Assembly: GCA_963706385.1 (NCBI GenBank)
Contig: OY970153.1
Location: 2,480,001-2,544,000, forward strand
Reading direction: 5' to 3'
From: Poindextera sp963706385
GTDB taxonomy: Bacteria > Pseudomonadota > Alphaproteobacteria > Caulobacterales > Caulobacteraceae
DNA length: 64,000 nucleotides
In this document: positions 8,528 to 16,952 of the stretch, in pieces
Numbering within the stretch: position 1 is the first letter of the stretch
How the letters are laid out: each line of letters begins with the position of its first letter
Notes under the pieces: generated by a model
Seen by the model: the letters and a program-made list of their open reading frames with translations, nothing else
What the model was told of the DNA's origin: nothing
Databases searched by the model: none
Translations under genes and position numbers: made by a program

Positions 8528-8686
8528 ATGCGTAGCCTTTCCAAGTTCCTCAAGAGCGAATCCGGCGCCTCGGCGGCCGAATACGCCCTGATCCTGGCCA
8601 TCGTCTGCACCGGCATCGCCGTCGCGGTTGGCACCCTCGGCACCAACATCACGTCCGCGATCAACGCCGCCGCCGCCCAGGTCTAA
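8528..8686 (+). CDS. flp: Flp/PilA-type major pilin 2 (tandem copy)
   Basis: Protein of 52 residues, MRSLSKFLKS then ESGASAAEYALILAIV, identical to the first pilin except near the N-terminus and the last 12 residues (ITSAINAAAAQV here, ISSAVTTAAGKV there). It has its own ribosome site AGAAGGA. A start further upstream at 8474 is open, but the sequence there is not pilin-like. A 90-base block (8561-8650) is identical at the DNA level to 8288-8377, pointing to recent duplication or gene conversion. Confidence 0.92.
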   Translation: MRSLSKFLKSESGASAAEYALILAIVCTGIAVAVGTLGTNITSAINAAAAQV

Positions 8687-8700
8687 GTGGTGATTCTGTT

Positions 8701-8745
8701 AGGCACACGGCCGGCCGACGCGCCGGTCGTGTGCGCCTGTGTTTA
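8701..8745 (+). terminator. hairpin terminator or attenuator after the pilins
   Basis: AGGCACACG pairs with CGTGTGCGCCT, with an inner CCGGC/GCCGG-rich stem, followed by a short TGTGTTTAAT tail. It lies 15 bases after the second pilin stop and 110 bases before cpaB, so it can separate abundant pilin transcripts from the assembly genes. Confidence 0.6.
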
Positions 8746-8846
8746 ATGTAGTATCGTTCCCCGCGGGCGTTGGTCCGCGAGCCAGTGTCGAGTCCGGCTG
8801 CCGACTGTTCCGCGGTGTTTCGCCCTAGCCTTCGAGGTTGCCCGCG

Positions 8847-9698
8847 ATGCCCATACGCACCCTAGCGACGCTGGCCGTCGCGATCGTTCTCGGCCTCGTC
8901 GCCGTCATCATCCTGAACAATACGTTCGGCGGCGCGCGCAAGGCGCAGCCGGCCGCCGGCGGCCTTTCGCCGGTGGTGGTCGCCGCCCAGCCGATCGCCC
9001 GGGGCATGACCCTGCAGTCTCCAATGTTGAAGGTCGTGGGCTTCCCCGCCGCCTCGGTCCCCGCCGGCGCCTTCACCAGCGTCGATCAGATCTCCGGCGG
9101 CAAGGGCGTTCAGCGCCTCGCCCTGCGCGGCCTCACGCCCGGCGAGCCGGTCCTGCTCACCGAGGTCAGCGGCCCGGGCGGGCGGCTCAATCTTTCCAGC
9201 GTGATCGATCCGGGCATGCAGGCGGTGGCCATCCGCGCCAGCGACGTGACCGGGGTCGGCGGCTTCGTGCTGCCCGGCGACCGGGTCGACGTGCTGCTCA
9301 CCCGCGCGATCAGCCAGGGCAATAACCAGCCGGTGAACACCGTCACCCAGATCCTGGCCGACAACGTCAAGGTGGTCGGGGTCGATCAATCCGACAACGA
9401 CGAGGCCGACAAGCCGGCCGTGGCCAAGGCGGTCACCATCCAGGTGACGCCCGAGCAGGCGCAGACCATCACCCTGGGCCAGACGGTGGGTTCGGTGTCG
9501 CTCTCGCTTCGCCACGTGGCCGACGATGCGCCCCTGGCGCGGCGCGCCACCACCGTGGCCGAACTGGGCTTTAAGGCGTCGTCCGCCGCCGGACCGTCCG
9601 CGTCCGGAAAGGCGAAGCGCGCTTCGCTTTCCGGCCCGGGGATCATCCGGGTCACGCGCGTGACCGAGACCACCGGCTACCGGCTGAGCGGGCGCTGA
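8847..9698 (+). CDS. cpaB: Flp pilus assembly protein CpaB/RcpC
   Basis: Protein of 283 residues from ATG 8847, preceded by GAGG; a TTG at 8838 is also in frame. One membrane segment (residues 4-24, LATLAVAIVLGLVAVIIL) is followed by an SAF domain beginning VVVAAQPIARGMTLQ and the CpaB C-terminal domain with VLPGDRVDVLLTR. CpaB is a periplasmic part of the Tad secretion channel that works with the secretin CpaC. It is first in the assembly run, followed by cpaC. Confidence 0.92.
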   Translation: MPIRTLATLAVAIVLGLVAVIILNNTFGGARKAQPAAGGLSPVVVAAQPIARGMTLQSPMLKVVGFPAASVPAGAFTSVDQISGGKGVQRLALRGLTPGEPVLLTEVSGPGGRLNLSSVIDPGMQAVAIRASDVTGVGGFVLPGDRVDVLLTRAISQGNNQPVNTVTQILADNVKVVGVDQSDNDEADKPAVAKAVTIQVTPEQAQTITLGQTVGSVSLSLRHVADDAPLARRATTVAELGFKASSAAGPSASGKAKRASLSGPGIIRVTRVTETTGYRLSGR

Positions 9699-9784
9699 GC
9701 ATGGGCCGACACCCGATCACTTCGCGGCCTGGCGCGAATCTTGCTCGTCCAACCACTTTCACCTCGCCAAGGGGCAATAGCGCG

Positions 9785-11251
9785 ATGAACGGTGCAACCG
9801 GCCCGACCCGGCCCTGGATTGGCGCGGCGCCGATCGCCCTCGCGCTGCTGCTCCTGGCTTTCACCGGCGAGGCCGCGAAGGCCGCGCCGCAAGCCGCGGC
9901 GACGGACTATCAACCGAGTTCCAGCTACCAGGTGGAGATCGGCCAGGGCAAATCGCAGGTGCTCGAGGTTCCCGGGCCCTACACCGATCTGATGATCGCC
10001 GATCCGAAGGTCGCCGACGTCGTGCCGCTGTCGGACCATTCGGTCTATGTCGTCGGCAAGTCGATGGGCTCGACCGCCCTGACGATCTATGGCCACGGCA
10101 AGCGCCTGATCGCGGCGGTGAACGTGGTGGTCGGCCCCGACATCGACGGCTTCAAGTCGCGGCTGCACCAGATCCTGCCGAACGAGGCGGATGTGACCGC
10201 GCTGTCGGCCAACCAGTCGCTCCTGCTCTCCGGGACGGTCAGCAGCCCCGCGGGTCTGCAGCAGGTCCTGGCCCTGGCCGAGAACTATGCGCCGACCAAG
10301 GTGGTCAACATGATGGGTGTCGAGGGCACCCAGCAGGTGATGCTGTCGGTCCGCTTCGTGGAGATGGAGCGCACCACGGCCAAGAACCTGCGCCTGAATG
10401 TCAGCCGGACCTGTCACACGACGAACTGCCCCGGCAGCAATAACGTGTTTTCCGTCACCACGGGCGACACCCTGGTCAACACGACCAAGAGCGTGCTCGA
10501 CAGCTTCGGCACCGCGGCGATGCTGTTCAAGGCGGGCGACGGTGACCTGAGCGTCCTGTTCGACGCCCTGGAGACCAAGGGCGTGGTCAAGACCCTGGCC
10601 GAACCGACGCTGGTGGCCATGTCCGGCGACACCGCCAGCTTCCTCGCCGGGGGCGAGTTCCCGATCCCCGTGGCCCAGAACACCGGCGGCGGCACCGGCG
10701 GCAACACCATCACGGTCGAGTTCAAGCAGTTCGGCATCTCCCTGGCCTTCACGCCGACCATCCTGAAGGACGGGATGCTCAACCTCGTCGTGAACCCGGA
10801 AGTCTCCAGCATCGACCCCACCACCGCCTTCATCGAGAACGGCCTGAGCATTCCCGGCATCAAGGTCCGCCGCGCCCACACCACCGTCGAGTTGCGTGAC
10901 GGCGAGTCGTTCACCGTCGCCGGCCTGCTGAGCGACAACTATCAGAACTCGATCCGCGCCTTCCCGTTCGTGGGCGACATCCCGATCCTCGGCTCCCTGT
11001 TCCATTCCACCGGCTTCCAGCGCGACCAGACCGAACTGGTCATCGTGGTCACGCCGCACCTCGTCACCCCGCGGCGCGGGCCCGTCGCTCTGCCGACCGA
11101 CCATTTCGTTCCGCCGTCCGACTTCGAGCTGTTCCTGTTCGGAATGCAGCATGGCAAGCCCGGCGACGTCCGGCCCGAGGACAGGGTATTGATGTCGCAA
11201 GATCCGACCAAGGGCGGCGTCGAGGGCCCCTACGGCCATGTGCTGTATTGA
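9785..11251 (+). CDS. cpaC: Flp pilus secretin CpaC/RcpA
   Basis: Protein of 488 residues from ATG 9785 with AAGGGG upstream; an in-frame ATG at 9701 adds 28 residues without signal-peptide character. Domains in order: signal peptide ending near AAKA, the pilus-formation N-terminal domain (SYQVEIGQGKSQVLEVPGP to about residue 115), a BON-like section, and the secretin domain (about residues 200-440) with VKTLAEPTLVAMSGDTASFL and a VRRAHTTVELRDGESF beta region typical of secretins. It forms the outer-membrane ring through which the pilus passes. Confidence 0.93.
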   Translation: MNGATGPTRPWIGAAPIALALLLLAFTGEAAKAAPQAAATDYQPSSSYQVEIGQGKSQVLEVPGPYTDLMIADPKVADVVPLSDHSVYVVGKSMGSTALTIYGHGKRLIAAVNVVVGPDIDGFKSRLHQILPNEADVTALSANQSLLLSGTVSSPAGLQQVLALAENYAPTKVVNMMGVEGTQQVMLSVRFVEMERTTAKNLRLNVSRTCHTTNCPGSNNVFSVTTGDTLVNTTKSVLDSFGTAAMLFKAGDGDLSVLFDALETKGVVKTLAEPTLVAMSGDTASFLAGGEFPIPVAQNTGGGTGGNTITVEFKQFGISLAFTPTILKDGMLNLVVNPEVSSIDPTTAFIENGLSIPGIKVRRAHTTVELRDGESFTVAGLLSDNYQNSIRAFPFVGDIPILGSLFHSTGFQRDQTELVIVVTPHLVTPRRGPVALPTDHFVPPSDFELFLFGMQHGKPGDVRPEDRVLMSQDPTKGGVEGPYGHVLY

Positions 11252-11274
11252 CGATCGAGCATGAGAGGCAAGCG

Positions 11275-11607
11275 ATGAGAGCATTATCGAAACCGCGGCT
11301 CCTGCTGATCGCCCTGGCCGGCGTCGGCGCGCTGCTCGCGGGCTGCACCCAGTCCAGACTGCGGATCGCGGACGACTTCGGCCAGGCGGTGAGCCAGGAC
11401 CTCGCGGCCCAGATCACCGATCCGGACGCCGCCGCCAAGGCCGGTCCGCCGCCGCCCGCCGACGGCGCGCGCGCCGCGCTCGCCCAGACCCGTTACCAGC
11501 ATGACGCGGTGATACAGCCCGTCTCCGGCGAGGCTTCCGGCCGGGCCGGCGGGTCCAGCGGCGCGGGATCGGGCGCCGGCGCTGGTGTCGGGATGGGAAC
11601 GCCCTAG
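11275..11607 (+). CDS. small lipoprotein in the cpaD position
   Basis: Protein of 110 residues from ATG 11275 (AGAGG upstream). LLLIALAGVGALLAGC is a lipoprotein signal with the lipidated Cys near residue 23. The mature part is short, low-complexity at the end (GGSSGAGSGAGAGVGMG), and shows no CpaD domain that I recognise. Between cpaC and cpaE other tad loci carry cpaD, a lipoprotein of roughly 200 residues, so this may be a shrunken or replacement form acting on secretin assembly. That role is inference from position. Confidence 0.7.
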   Translation: MRALSKPRLLLIALAGVGALLAGCTQSRLRIADDFGQAVSQDLAAQITDPDAAAKAGPPPPADGARAALAQTRYQHDAVIQPVSGEASGRAGGSSGAGSGAGAGVGMGTP

Positions 11608-11621
11608 GCGTGCAGTCCGGC

Positions 11622-12839
11622 ATGACCGAGATGCGTCTCAAATTCCCGTCGCCCGAAACCGGCCGCCGTCATGACTCGCCGATGGATGGGCCCCGGGTCG
11701 GCTATGTCGAGGATGCGATCGGCGGTCCCGAACGGATCGTGTCGCTGGCGGCGCTGTTTCCGCATGTGGAATTCGTCAATGTCGGCGCCGTTTGGCCAGA
11801 TCACCCGCCCGCCGGGCTCGCCGCCCTGATCGTCGGCGCCGAGGCGGCCGGGATCGAACAGGTTCTCGCGCGTCTTGACCGGCGATCGGCGGGGCTGCCC
11901 GTGATCGTCGCCTTGCGCAACGCGGACGTCACCAACACCCGCCGCCTGATGCGCGGCGGCGCGGCCGACATCCTGCCCGCGCCGGTCAGCGACGCGGCCC
12001 TGGCGCTGAGCCTGGAGCGACTGCTGGCCAGCGTCGACGCCTCGGCGCCGCGCGCCGCCGCCGGCCATGTGATCGCCCTGCTCAAGGCCGGAGGAGGGAC
12101 CGGGGCCACCGCGCTGGGAACCCAGCTCGCCGCCATGCTCGCCAGCCGCGGCGATGTCGAGGGCGGCGTCTGCTTCGCCGATCTGGACCTGCAGTTTGGC
12201 CAGGGCGCGCTCTACCTCGACCTTGCCGACGCCCTCACCCTGACCGACATCCTGGGCGGCGGCGGGCGCCTGGAGGACGCGCCGCTGCGCGACGCCATCG
12301 CCCGGCATCACAGCGGTGCCCGGCTGTTGGCCGCCCCGCGCGAGCTGACTCCCCTCGAAATCCTGAACCCACAGGATGTCGACGGCCTGATGAAGGCCCT
12401 GCGGCGCGACTTCGCCGTCACCCTCTTGGACCTGCCCACCGTGTGGACGGCGTGGACCAATCAGGCGCTGCAGCGCTGCGATCGCATCGTCCTGGTCACC
12501 CATCTTTCGGTGCCGCACATCAATCTCGTCCAGCGCCAGTTCAAGGTGATGGCCGCCCAGCGGCTCGACACCATTCCCCTGACCCTGGTGCTCAACCAGC
12601 TGAGCGCCGACCAGCAAGCCGTCGTCTCCGTGAAAGCCGCCGAGAAGGCCCTTAGGCGCGATTTCGATCTCATCATCCCCGAGGACCGTCGGCTGATGAA
12701 CGACGCCATCGCCCAGGGCCGCGAGCTTTCCGCGGTTCGCGGGGGCTCCAAGCTGGAGAAGGCGATCGGCGAACTGTCGGCCCTGCTCGTCCCGGCCCCC
12801 GTCGCCCAGCCCGGAAAACGCGCGAGGCGCTGGCCATGA
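11622..12839 (+). CDS. cpaE: pilus assembly ATPase-like protein CpaE/TadZ
   Basis: Protein of about 405 residues (ATG 11622; GTG 11610 also possible). The N-terminal receiver-like domain (to about residue 140) is followed by a ParA/MinD-like domain with LKAGGGTGATALG as a deviant Walker A: the usual Lys-Thr reads Ala-Thr, as known for TadZ proteins, which bind but scarcely hydrolyse nucleotide. CFADLDLQFGQG and VTLLDLPTVW are the following switch motifs. TadZ localises the Tad machine at the pole. Its stop overlaps the cpaF start (ATGA). Confidence 0.92.
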   Translation: MTEMRLKFPSPETGRRHDSPMDGPRVGYVEDAIGGPERIVSLAALFPHVEFVNVGAVWPDHPPAGLAALIVGAEAAGIEQVLARLDRRSAGLPVIVALRNADVTNTRRLMRGGAADILPAPVSDAALALSLERLLASVDASAPRAAAGHVIALLKAGGGTGATALGTQLAAMLASRGDVEGGVCFADLDLQFGQGALYLDLADALTLTDILGGGGRLEDAPLRDAIARHHSGARLLAAPRELTPLEILNPQDVDGLMKALRRDFAVTLLDLPTVWTAWTNQALQRCDRIVLVTHLSVPHINLVQRQFKVMAAQRLDTIPLTLVLNQLSADQQAVVSVKAAEKALRRDFDLIIPEDRRLMNDAIAQGRELSAVRGGSKLEKAIGELSALLVPAPVAQPGKRARRWP

Positions 12840-14176
12840 GCCGCCTCTGGTCCGACGCCAGATCGATCGCCGGCGACGCGAGCGGCGCGGCCAACGCGCA
12901 GATCGAGGGGGCGACGGCCCTGAAGGTGCGTCTGCACAGGCGTCTGCTCGACGTTCTCAACCTCTCCGTCCTCGACCGCACCCCCCGCGAGAACCTGCGT
13001 CTGGAAATCCGCGGCGCCGTGATCCAGCTGCTCGCCGACGAGCGGCGGCTGCTGACGCCGCAGCAGACCGATCAGCTCATCGACGACATTCTCGACGAAA
13101 TCCTCGGCCTCGGCCCGCTCGAGCCGCTGCTGAAGGACGATTCGGTCACCGACATCCTGATCAACACCCATGATGCGGTCTATGTGGAGCGGGGCGGACA
13201 CCTGGAGCGCACCGACGTCCAGTTCCAGGACGGCCGCCATCTCCTGCGCATCATCAACAAGATCGTCGCCGCGGTGGGCCGGCGGGTCGACGAGACCTCG
13301 CCGATGGTCGACGCGCGCCTGGCCGACGGCTCGCGGGTCAACGCCATCATCCCGCCGCTGGCGGTGGACGGCGCGCTGGTCTCGATCCGCAAGTTCGCCC
13401 GCACACCCATCGGGATGGAAAAGCTGATCGAGTTCGGCAGCATCACCGTCGAAATGGCCAGGGTGCTGGACGTGATCGTCAAGGCGCGCCGCAACGTATT
13501 GATCTCCGGCGGCACGGGCTCGGGCAAGACCACCCTGCTCAACGCCATGTCCGCCTTCATCGACCATCGCGAGCGCATCATCACCATCGAGGATTCCGCC
13601 GAGCTGCAACTGCAACAGCCCCACGTTGGCCGGCTAGAAACCCGGCCGCCCAACATCGAGGGCAAGGGCGAGATCGCCCAACGGGAGCTGGTGAAGAACG
13701 CGCTGCGGATGCGGCCCGACCGGATCATCGTCGGCGAGGTGCGCACCGGCGAGGCGTTCGACATGCTGCAAGCGATGAATACCGGCCACGACGGTTCCAT
13801 GACCACGGTGCACGCCAACTCCGTGCGCGACGCCTTGACCCGCGTGGAGCAGATGATCGGGATGGCGGGCCTCGAGATTTCACCGCGATCGGTGCGTCAG
13901 CAAATCGCTTCGGCGATCAATGTGGTCATTCAGGTCGAGCGGATGGACGACGGCCGTCGACGGCTGGTCTCCATCGCCGAACTCGTCGGCATGGAGGAAG
14001 ACACGGTGATGATGCAGGAGATCTTCCGCTTCCGCCGTCGTGGGCGGGCGCCGGATGGATCGGTGCTGGGGGACTTCGAGACCACCGGCGTGCGGCCGAA
14101 GTTCATGGAGCAGCTGACCGCTCGGGGCATCGAGTTGCCCTCGGAGATGTTCGCCCCCAACCGAAAATCGGCCTGA
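12836..14176 (+). CDS. cpaF: Flp pilus motor ATPase CpaF/TadA
   Basis: Protein of 446 residues, type II/IV secretion ATPase family. Seen are Walker A GGTGSGKTT near residues 224-232, an Asp-box-like ITIEDSAELQL, Walker B RIIVGEVRTGEAFDML, and a His box GHDGSMTTVHANS. The all-helical N-terminal part (residues 20-110) is typical of CpaF. It drives pilin polymerisation from the cytoplasm with the TadB/TadC platform. The ATG overlaps the cpaE stop by 4 bases. Confidence 0.95.
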   Translation: MSRLWSDARSIAGDASGAANAQIEGATALKVRLHRRLLDVLNLSVLDRTPRENLRLEIRGAVIQLLADERRLLTPQQTDQLIDDILDEILGLGPLEPLLKDDSVTDILINTHDAVYVERGGHLERTDVQFQDGRHLLRIINKIVAAVGRRVDETSPMVDARLADGSRVNAIIPPLAVDGALVSIRKFARTPIGMEKLIEFGSITVEMARVLDVIVKARRNVLISGGTGSGKTTLLNAMSAFIDHRERIITIEDSAELQLQQPHVGRLETRPPNIEGKGEIAQRELVKNALRMRPDRIIVGEVRTGEAFDMLQAMNTGHDGSMTTVHANSVRDALTRVEQMIGMAGLEISPRSVRQQIASAINVVIQVERMDDGRRRLVSIAELVGMEEDTVMMQEIFRFRRRGRAPDGSVLGDFETTGVRPKFMEQLTARGIELPSEMFAPNRKSA

Positions 14177-14180
14177 GCCC

Positions 14181-15164
14181 ATGCTGGTTCCGATCGCTTT
14201 CATCCTGGCGTTCGTGGCGGTCGTTACGATCGTCCAGACCCTGGCCTCGGCGATGTTCGCCTCCCGCGACCGGACCCAGCGGGTGAACCGGCGCCTTACG
14301 CTTTTGGACCAAGGTCTGACGCCGGAGGAGGTGTTCACGGCCCTCGTGCGCAAGCCGGATGGCGGCCGCCTGGCCGCCGCGGCGCCAGACCTTTACGAGC
14401 GCCTCTTTCTCCTCTGCCGCCAAGCTGGCCTCTCGATGTCTCCGTTGCGCCTCATGGCCATCGTCGGCGGCGCGGCCTTGCTGTTCTGGGTCGTCAGCCT
14501 GGTGCTGCTGAGCCTGTTCGCGGGGAAGGCGCCGCTCCTCAACGCCCTGACGGCGCTGCTCGGCGCGCTGGGACTGGCGATCACCGGCGCCCTCGTCTGG
14601 CTCAACGGGCGTCGCCGCCGCCGGCTGAGGCTGATCGAACAGCAGATGCCGCTCGCCCTGGACATCGTCATCCGGGCCATCCGCGCGGGCCACCCGGTGA
14701 TCGCGGCGGTGCAGCTGGCCGCCGAGGAGATGGGCGATCCGATCGGCTCCGAATTCGGCCTGATCGTCGACGAGACCACCTACGGCCGCGAGTTCCACGA
14801 GGCCTTGTTGAACTTCGCCCGCCGCACGGGATCGCCCGAGGCCCACTACTTCGCCGTCAGCGTTGGCATCCAGTCGGAGACCGGCGGCAATCTGGCCGAA
14901 ATCCTGCAGAACCTCTCGACGGTGATCCGCAATCGCCAGACCCTGCACCTGCGGGTCAAGGCGCTGGCCAGCGAGGGCAAGATGTCGGCCTATGTGCTCA
15001 GCGCGCTGCCGATCCTGGTCGTTTCCGTGCTCTTGGCCACCAGTCCGACGTTCTACACCAGCAAGTTTTCCGACCCGATTTTCTGGCCGACAGTCATCGG
15101 CGTCATCGTCCTCTATCTCATCGGTCAACTTATGATTCGACGGATCGTAAACTTCAAATATTGA
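14181..15164 (+). CDS. tadB: Tad inner-membrane platform protein TadB
   Basis: Protein of 327 residues with an N-terminal membrane helix (residues 1-25), two adjacent helices (about 90-140), a cytoplasmic T2SS-F domain around EQQMPLALDIVIRAIRAGHPVIAAV and FHEALLNFARRTGSPE, and two C-terminal helices. This matches TadB of the GspF family. It pairs with TadC, encoded 7 bases downstream, to form the platform that couples CpaF to the pilus. Confidence 0.92.
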   Translation: MLVPIAFILAFVAVVTIVQTLASAMFASRDRTQRVNRRLTLLDQGLTPEEVFTALVRKPDGGRLAAAAPDLYERLFLLCRQAGLSMSPLRLMAIVGGAALLFWVVSLVLLSLFAGKAPLLNALTALLGALGLAITGALVWLNGRRRRRLRLIEQQMPLALDIVIRAIRAGHPVIAAVQLAAEEMGDPIGSEFGLIVDETTYGREFHEALLNFARRTGSPEAHYFAVSVGIQSETGGNLAEILQNLSTVIRNRQTLHLRVKALASEGKMSAYVLSALPILVVSVLLATSPTFYTSKFSDPIFWPTVIGVIVLYLIGQLMIRRIVNFKY

Positions 15165-15171
15165 GCCGACC

Positions 15172-16128
15172 ATGAACGCCATTCTTTTCTTTATTGTTGA
15201 AGCGGCGATCTTCTCTCTGGTGGTCGTCTCCGTCCTTTTTCTGGCCAGGCGGGTCGAGACGGGCTTCAATGTCTACCGCCGGCTGCGTCAGGAGAGCGGG
15301 GCGCGCGCGGCGTCCCCCCGCGCATCGGTGGTCCGTCAGCAAGGCGTCCAAAATCCGATCCTCGCCTGGGTGCAGGCCCAGTCGCTGAACGACCCGAACG
15401 AGCGCCAGAAATTGGCTCGCGATCTCGTCGACGCGGGCTTCGAATCCCCCGCCGCCCCGGCCTGGTACGTGGTCATCCGGTTCAGCCTGGCGATCGGCCT
15501 GCCCGTGGCCTTCCTGCTCGCCCAGAAGTTCGTCGGCCATCCGGTGAGCGGTCCGAAACTGATCTTCTTTCCCCTGATCCTCAGCGGCTTGGCGCTGATC
15601 CTTCCGCGCGCCTTCATCGACAACCGCGCCAACGCGCGGCGCGGCCAGCTCGAGAACGAATTTCCCGACGCGCTGGACCTGATGGTGGTGTGCGTCGAGG
15701 CCGGCCTCGCGCTCGAGGCGGCGTTCATCCGGGTCGGGGAAGAGACGGTCGAGTCGCATCCGCGCATCTCCGAGGAGTTCCGGCGCCTTTCCCAAGAGCT
15801 TCGCGCGGGACGTAGCCGCGCCGAGGCGCTTCGTAGTCTCGCCGAACGCGCGCAGGTGGACGTTGTGAAGTCCTTTGTCGCCCTGCTAATCCAGACCGAC
15901 GCCCTTGGGGTCTCCATCACCCAGGGCCTCAGGACTTTCTCTCAGGAGATGCGCCAGCACCGGATGCTCAAGGCCGAGGAAAAGGCGATGCGGATTCCCG
16001 TGCTGCTGACCATCCCGCTCGTCGCCTGCATCCTGCCGGTGATCGTCACGGCCGTTCTGCTGCCCGCGATCATCGACACGGTTCGCAACGTCATCCCGTC
16101 CCTGACGCACATCAGCGGAGTCCACTGA
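15172..16128 (+). CDS. tadC: Tad inner-membrane platform protein TadC
   Basis: Protein of 318 residues with an N-terminal helix (residues 3-23), two central helices (about 100-145), a T2SS-F domain with NEFPDALDLMVVCVEAGLAL and QTDALGVSITQGLRTFSQEM, and a C-terminal helix pair. These are the standard TadC hallmarks. It follows tadB closely and precedes a lipoprotein gene by 2 bases, consistent with one operon. Confidence 0.92.
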   Translation: MNAILFFIVEAAIFSLVVVSVLFLARRVETGFNVYRRLRQESGARAASPRASVVRQQGVQNPILAWVQAQSLNDPNERQKLARDLVDAGFESPAAPAWYVVIRFSLAIGLPVAFLLAQKFVGHPVSGPKLIFFPLILSGLALILPRAFIDNRANARRGQLENEFPDALDLMVVCVEAGLALEAAFIRVGEETVESHPRISEEFRRLSQELRAGRSRAEALRSLAERAQVDVVKSFVALLIQTDALGVSITQGLRTFSQEMRQHRMLKAEEKAMRIPVLLTIPLVACILPVIVTAVLLPAIIDTVRNVIPSLTHISGVH

Positions 16129-16130
16129 CC

Positions 16131-16952
16131 ATGGCCCGGAACCGATTGCCGCTGCTTTTCTTGGCCACCCTGGCCCTCGGCCTGGGCGGCTGTCAGTATC
16201 TGCCCTGGACCAGACACTGGGCGAAGATCACGCTCGTGCCGGCCAACGCCCCCCAGAGAAGCGCCGCCGAGGCCGAAGACGCCCTGTACGCGCGCGCGGT
16301 GGCCGCGATCGATCAACGGGACTACGGGCTGGCGCTGGATGTGCTGCAGTTGGCCAGGGAACGTCGCGCGAACGACCCGCGGGTGCTCACCGCGATGGGC
16401 GTCGTCTACGACAAGCTGGGACGTTTCGATCTCAGCCACCGCTACTATGATCTCGCCGAAGCGGCGGATCCCGGCTCGAAGGTCGTGGCGATCGATCGCG
16501 CCTATTCGCTCGCCCTACAGCAACGGCGCATCGCCGACCGGCCGGCGGAAGCGATCATGCTGGCCGAGTCCCCACCGGCGACGATCATGATCGCCGCCGC
16601 CAAGCCGATGCTTCCACCGCTGGCGTCCAAGACCCCGACAACCGTGCTGGTCGGTCATCCCGTGCGCCTCTTGAACGCGACGGGCGAGGCGCGGGGCGCT
16701 GATCCGATCCAGGCGCGGCTCGCCGGCAAGGGGTGGCGTGTGGTCGCGGCGAAAACCACCGCCGCGGTCACCTCCACGAGTCAGTTGCAGTATCCGCCGA
16801 CCGCTCAACGGGCCGCCACCGGCCTGGCCCGCACTCTGTCGTTTCCGGTGCGGCTCAACCCGTGTGCGACCTGCACCCGCATGGAGCTGGTGATCGGAAC
16901 GGACGCGATATCGGCGTCGGCCGGCCGGCAAGCGAAGGCGCGGCGCGGATGA
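16131..16952 (+). CDS. TPR lipoprotein with LytR_C-like domain in tad operon
   Basis: Protein of 273 residues. LLFLATLALGLGGC is a lipoprotein signal. Residues about 45-125 form two to three tetratricopeptide-like helix pairs (YARAVAAIDQRDYGLALDVL, VLTAMGVVYDKLGRFDLSHR). Residues about 180-255, from VRLLNATGEARGADPIQARL through GWRVV to an end with RMELVIG, resemble the LytR C-terminal domain known as PF13399. It likely sits in the periplasm as a pilus assembly or stability factor. Its stop overlaps the next gene (ATGA). Confidence 0.72.
   Translation: MARNRLPLLFLATLALGLGGCQYLPWTRHWAKITLVPANAPQRSAAEAEDALYARAVAAIDQRDYGLALDVLQLARERRANDPRVLTAMGVVYDKLGRFDLSHRYYDLAEAADPGSKVVAIDRAYSLALQQRRIADRPAEAIMLAESPPATIMIAAAKPMLPPLASKTPTTVLVGHPVRLLNATGEARGADPIQARLAGKGWRVVAAKTTAAVTSTSQLQYPPTAQRAATGLARTLSFPVRLNPCATCTRMELVIGTDAISASAGRQAKARRG

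Noticed and set aside
8134..8664. two minus-strand frames over the pilins
   Set aside because: They are antisense to the two flp genes and mirror each other only because the pilins are duplicated.
9677..11284. 535-residue open frame antisense to cpaC
   Set aside because: His/Asp/Gly-rich composition typical of the reverse frame of GC-rich genes; cpaC on the other strand has full domain support.
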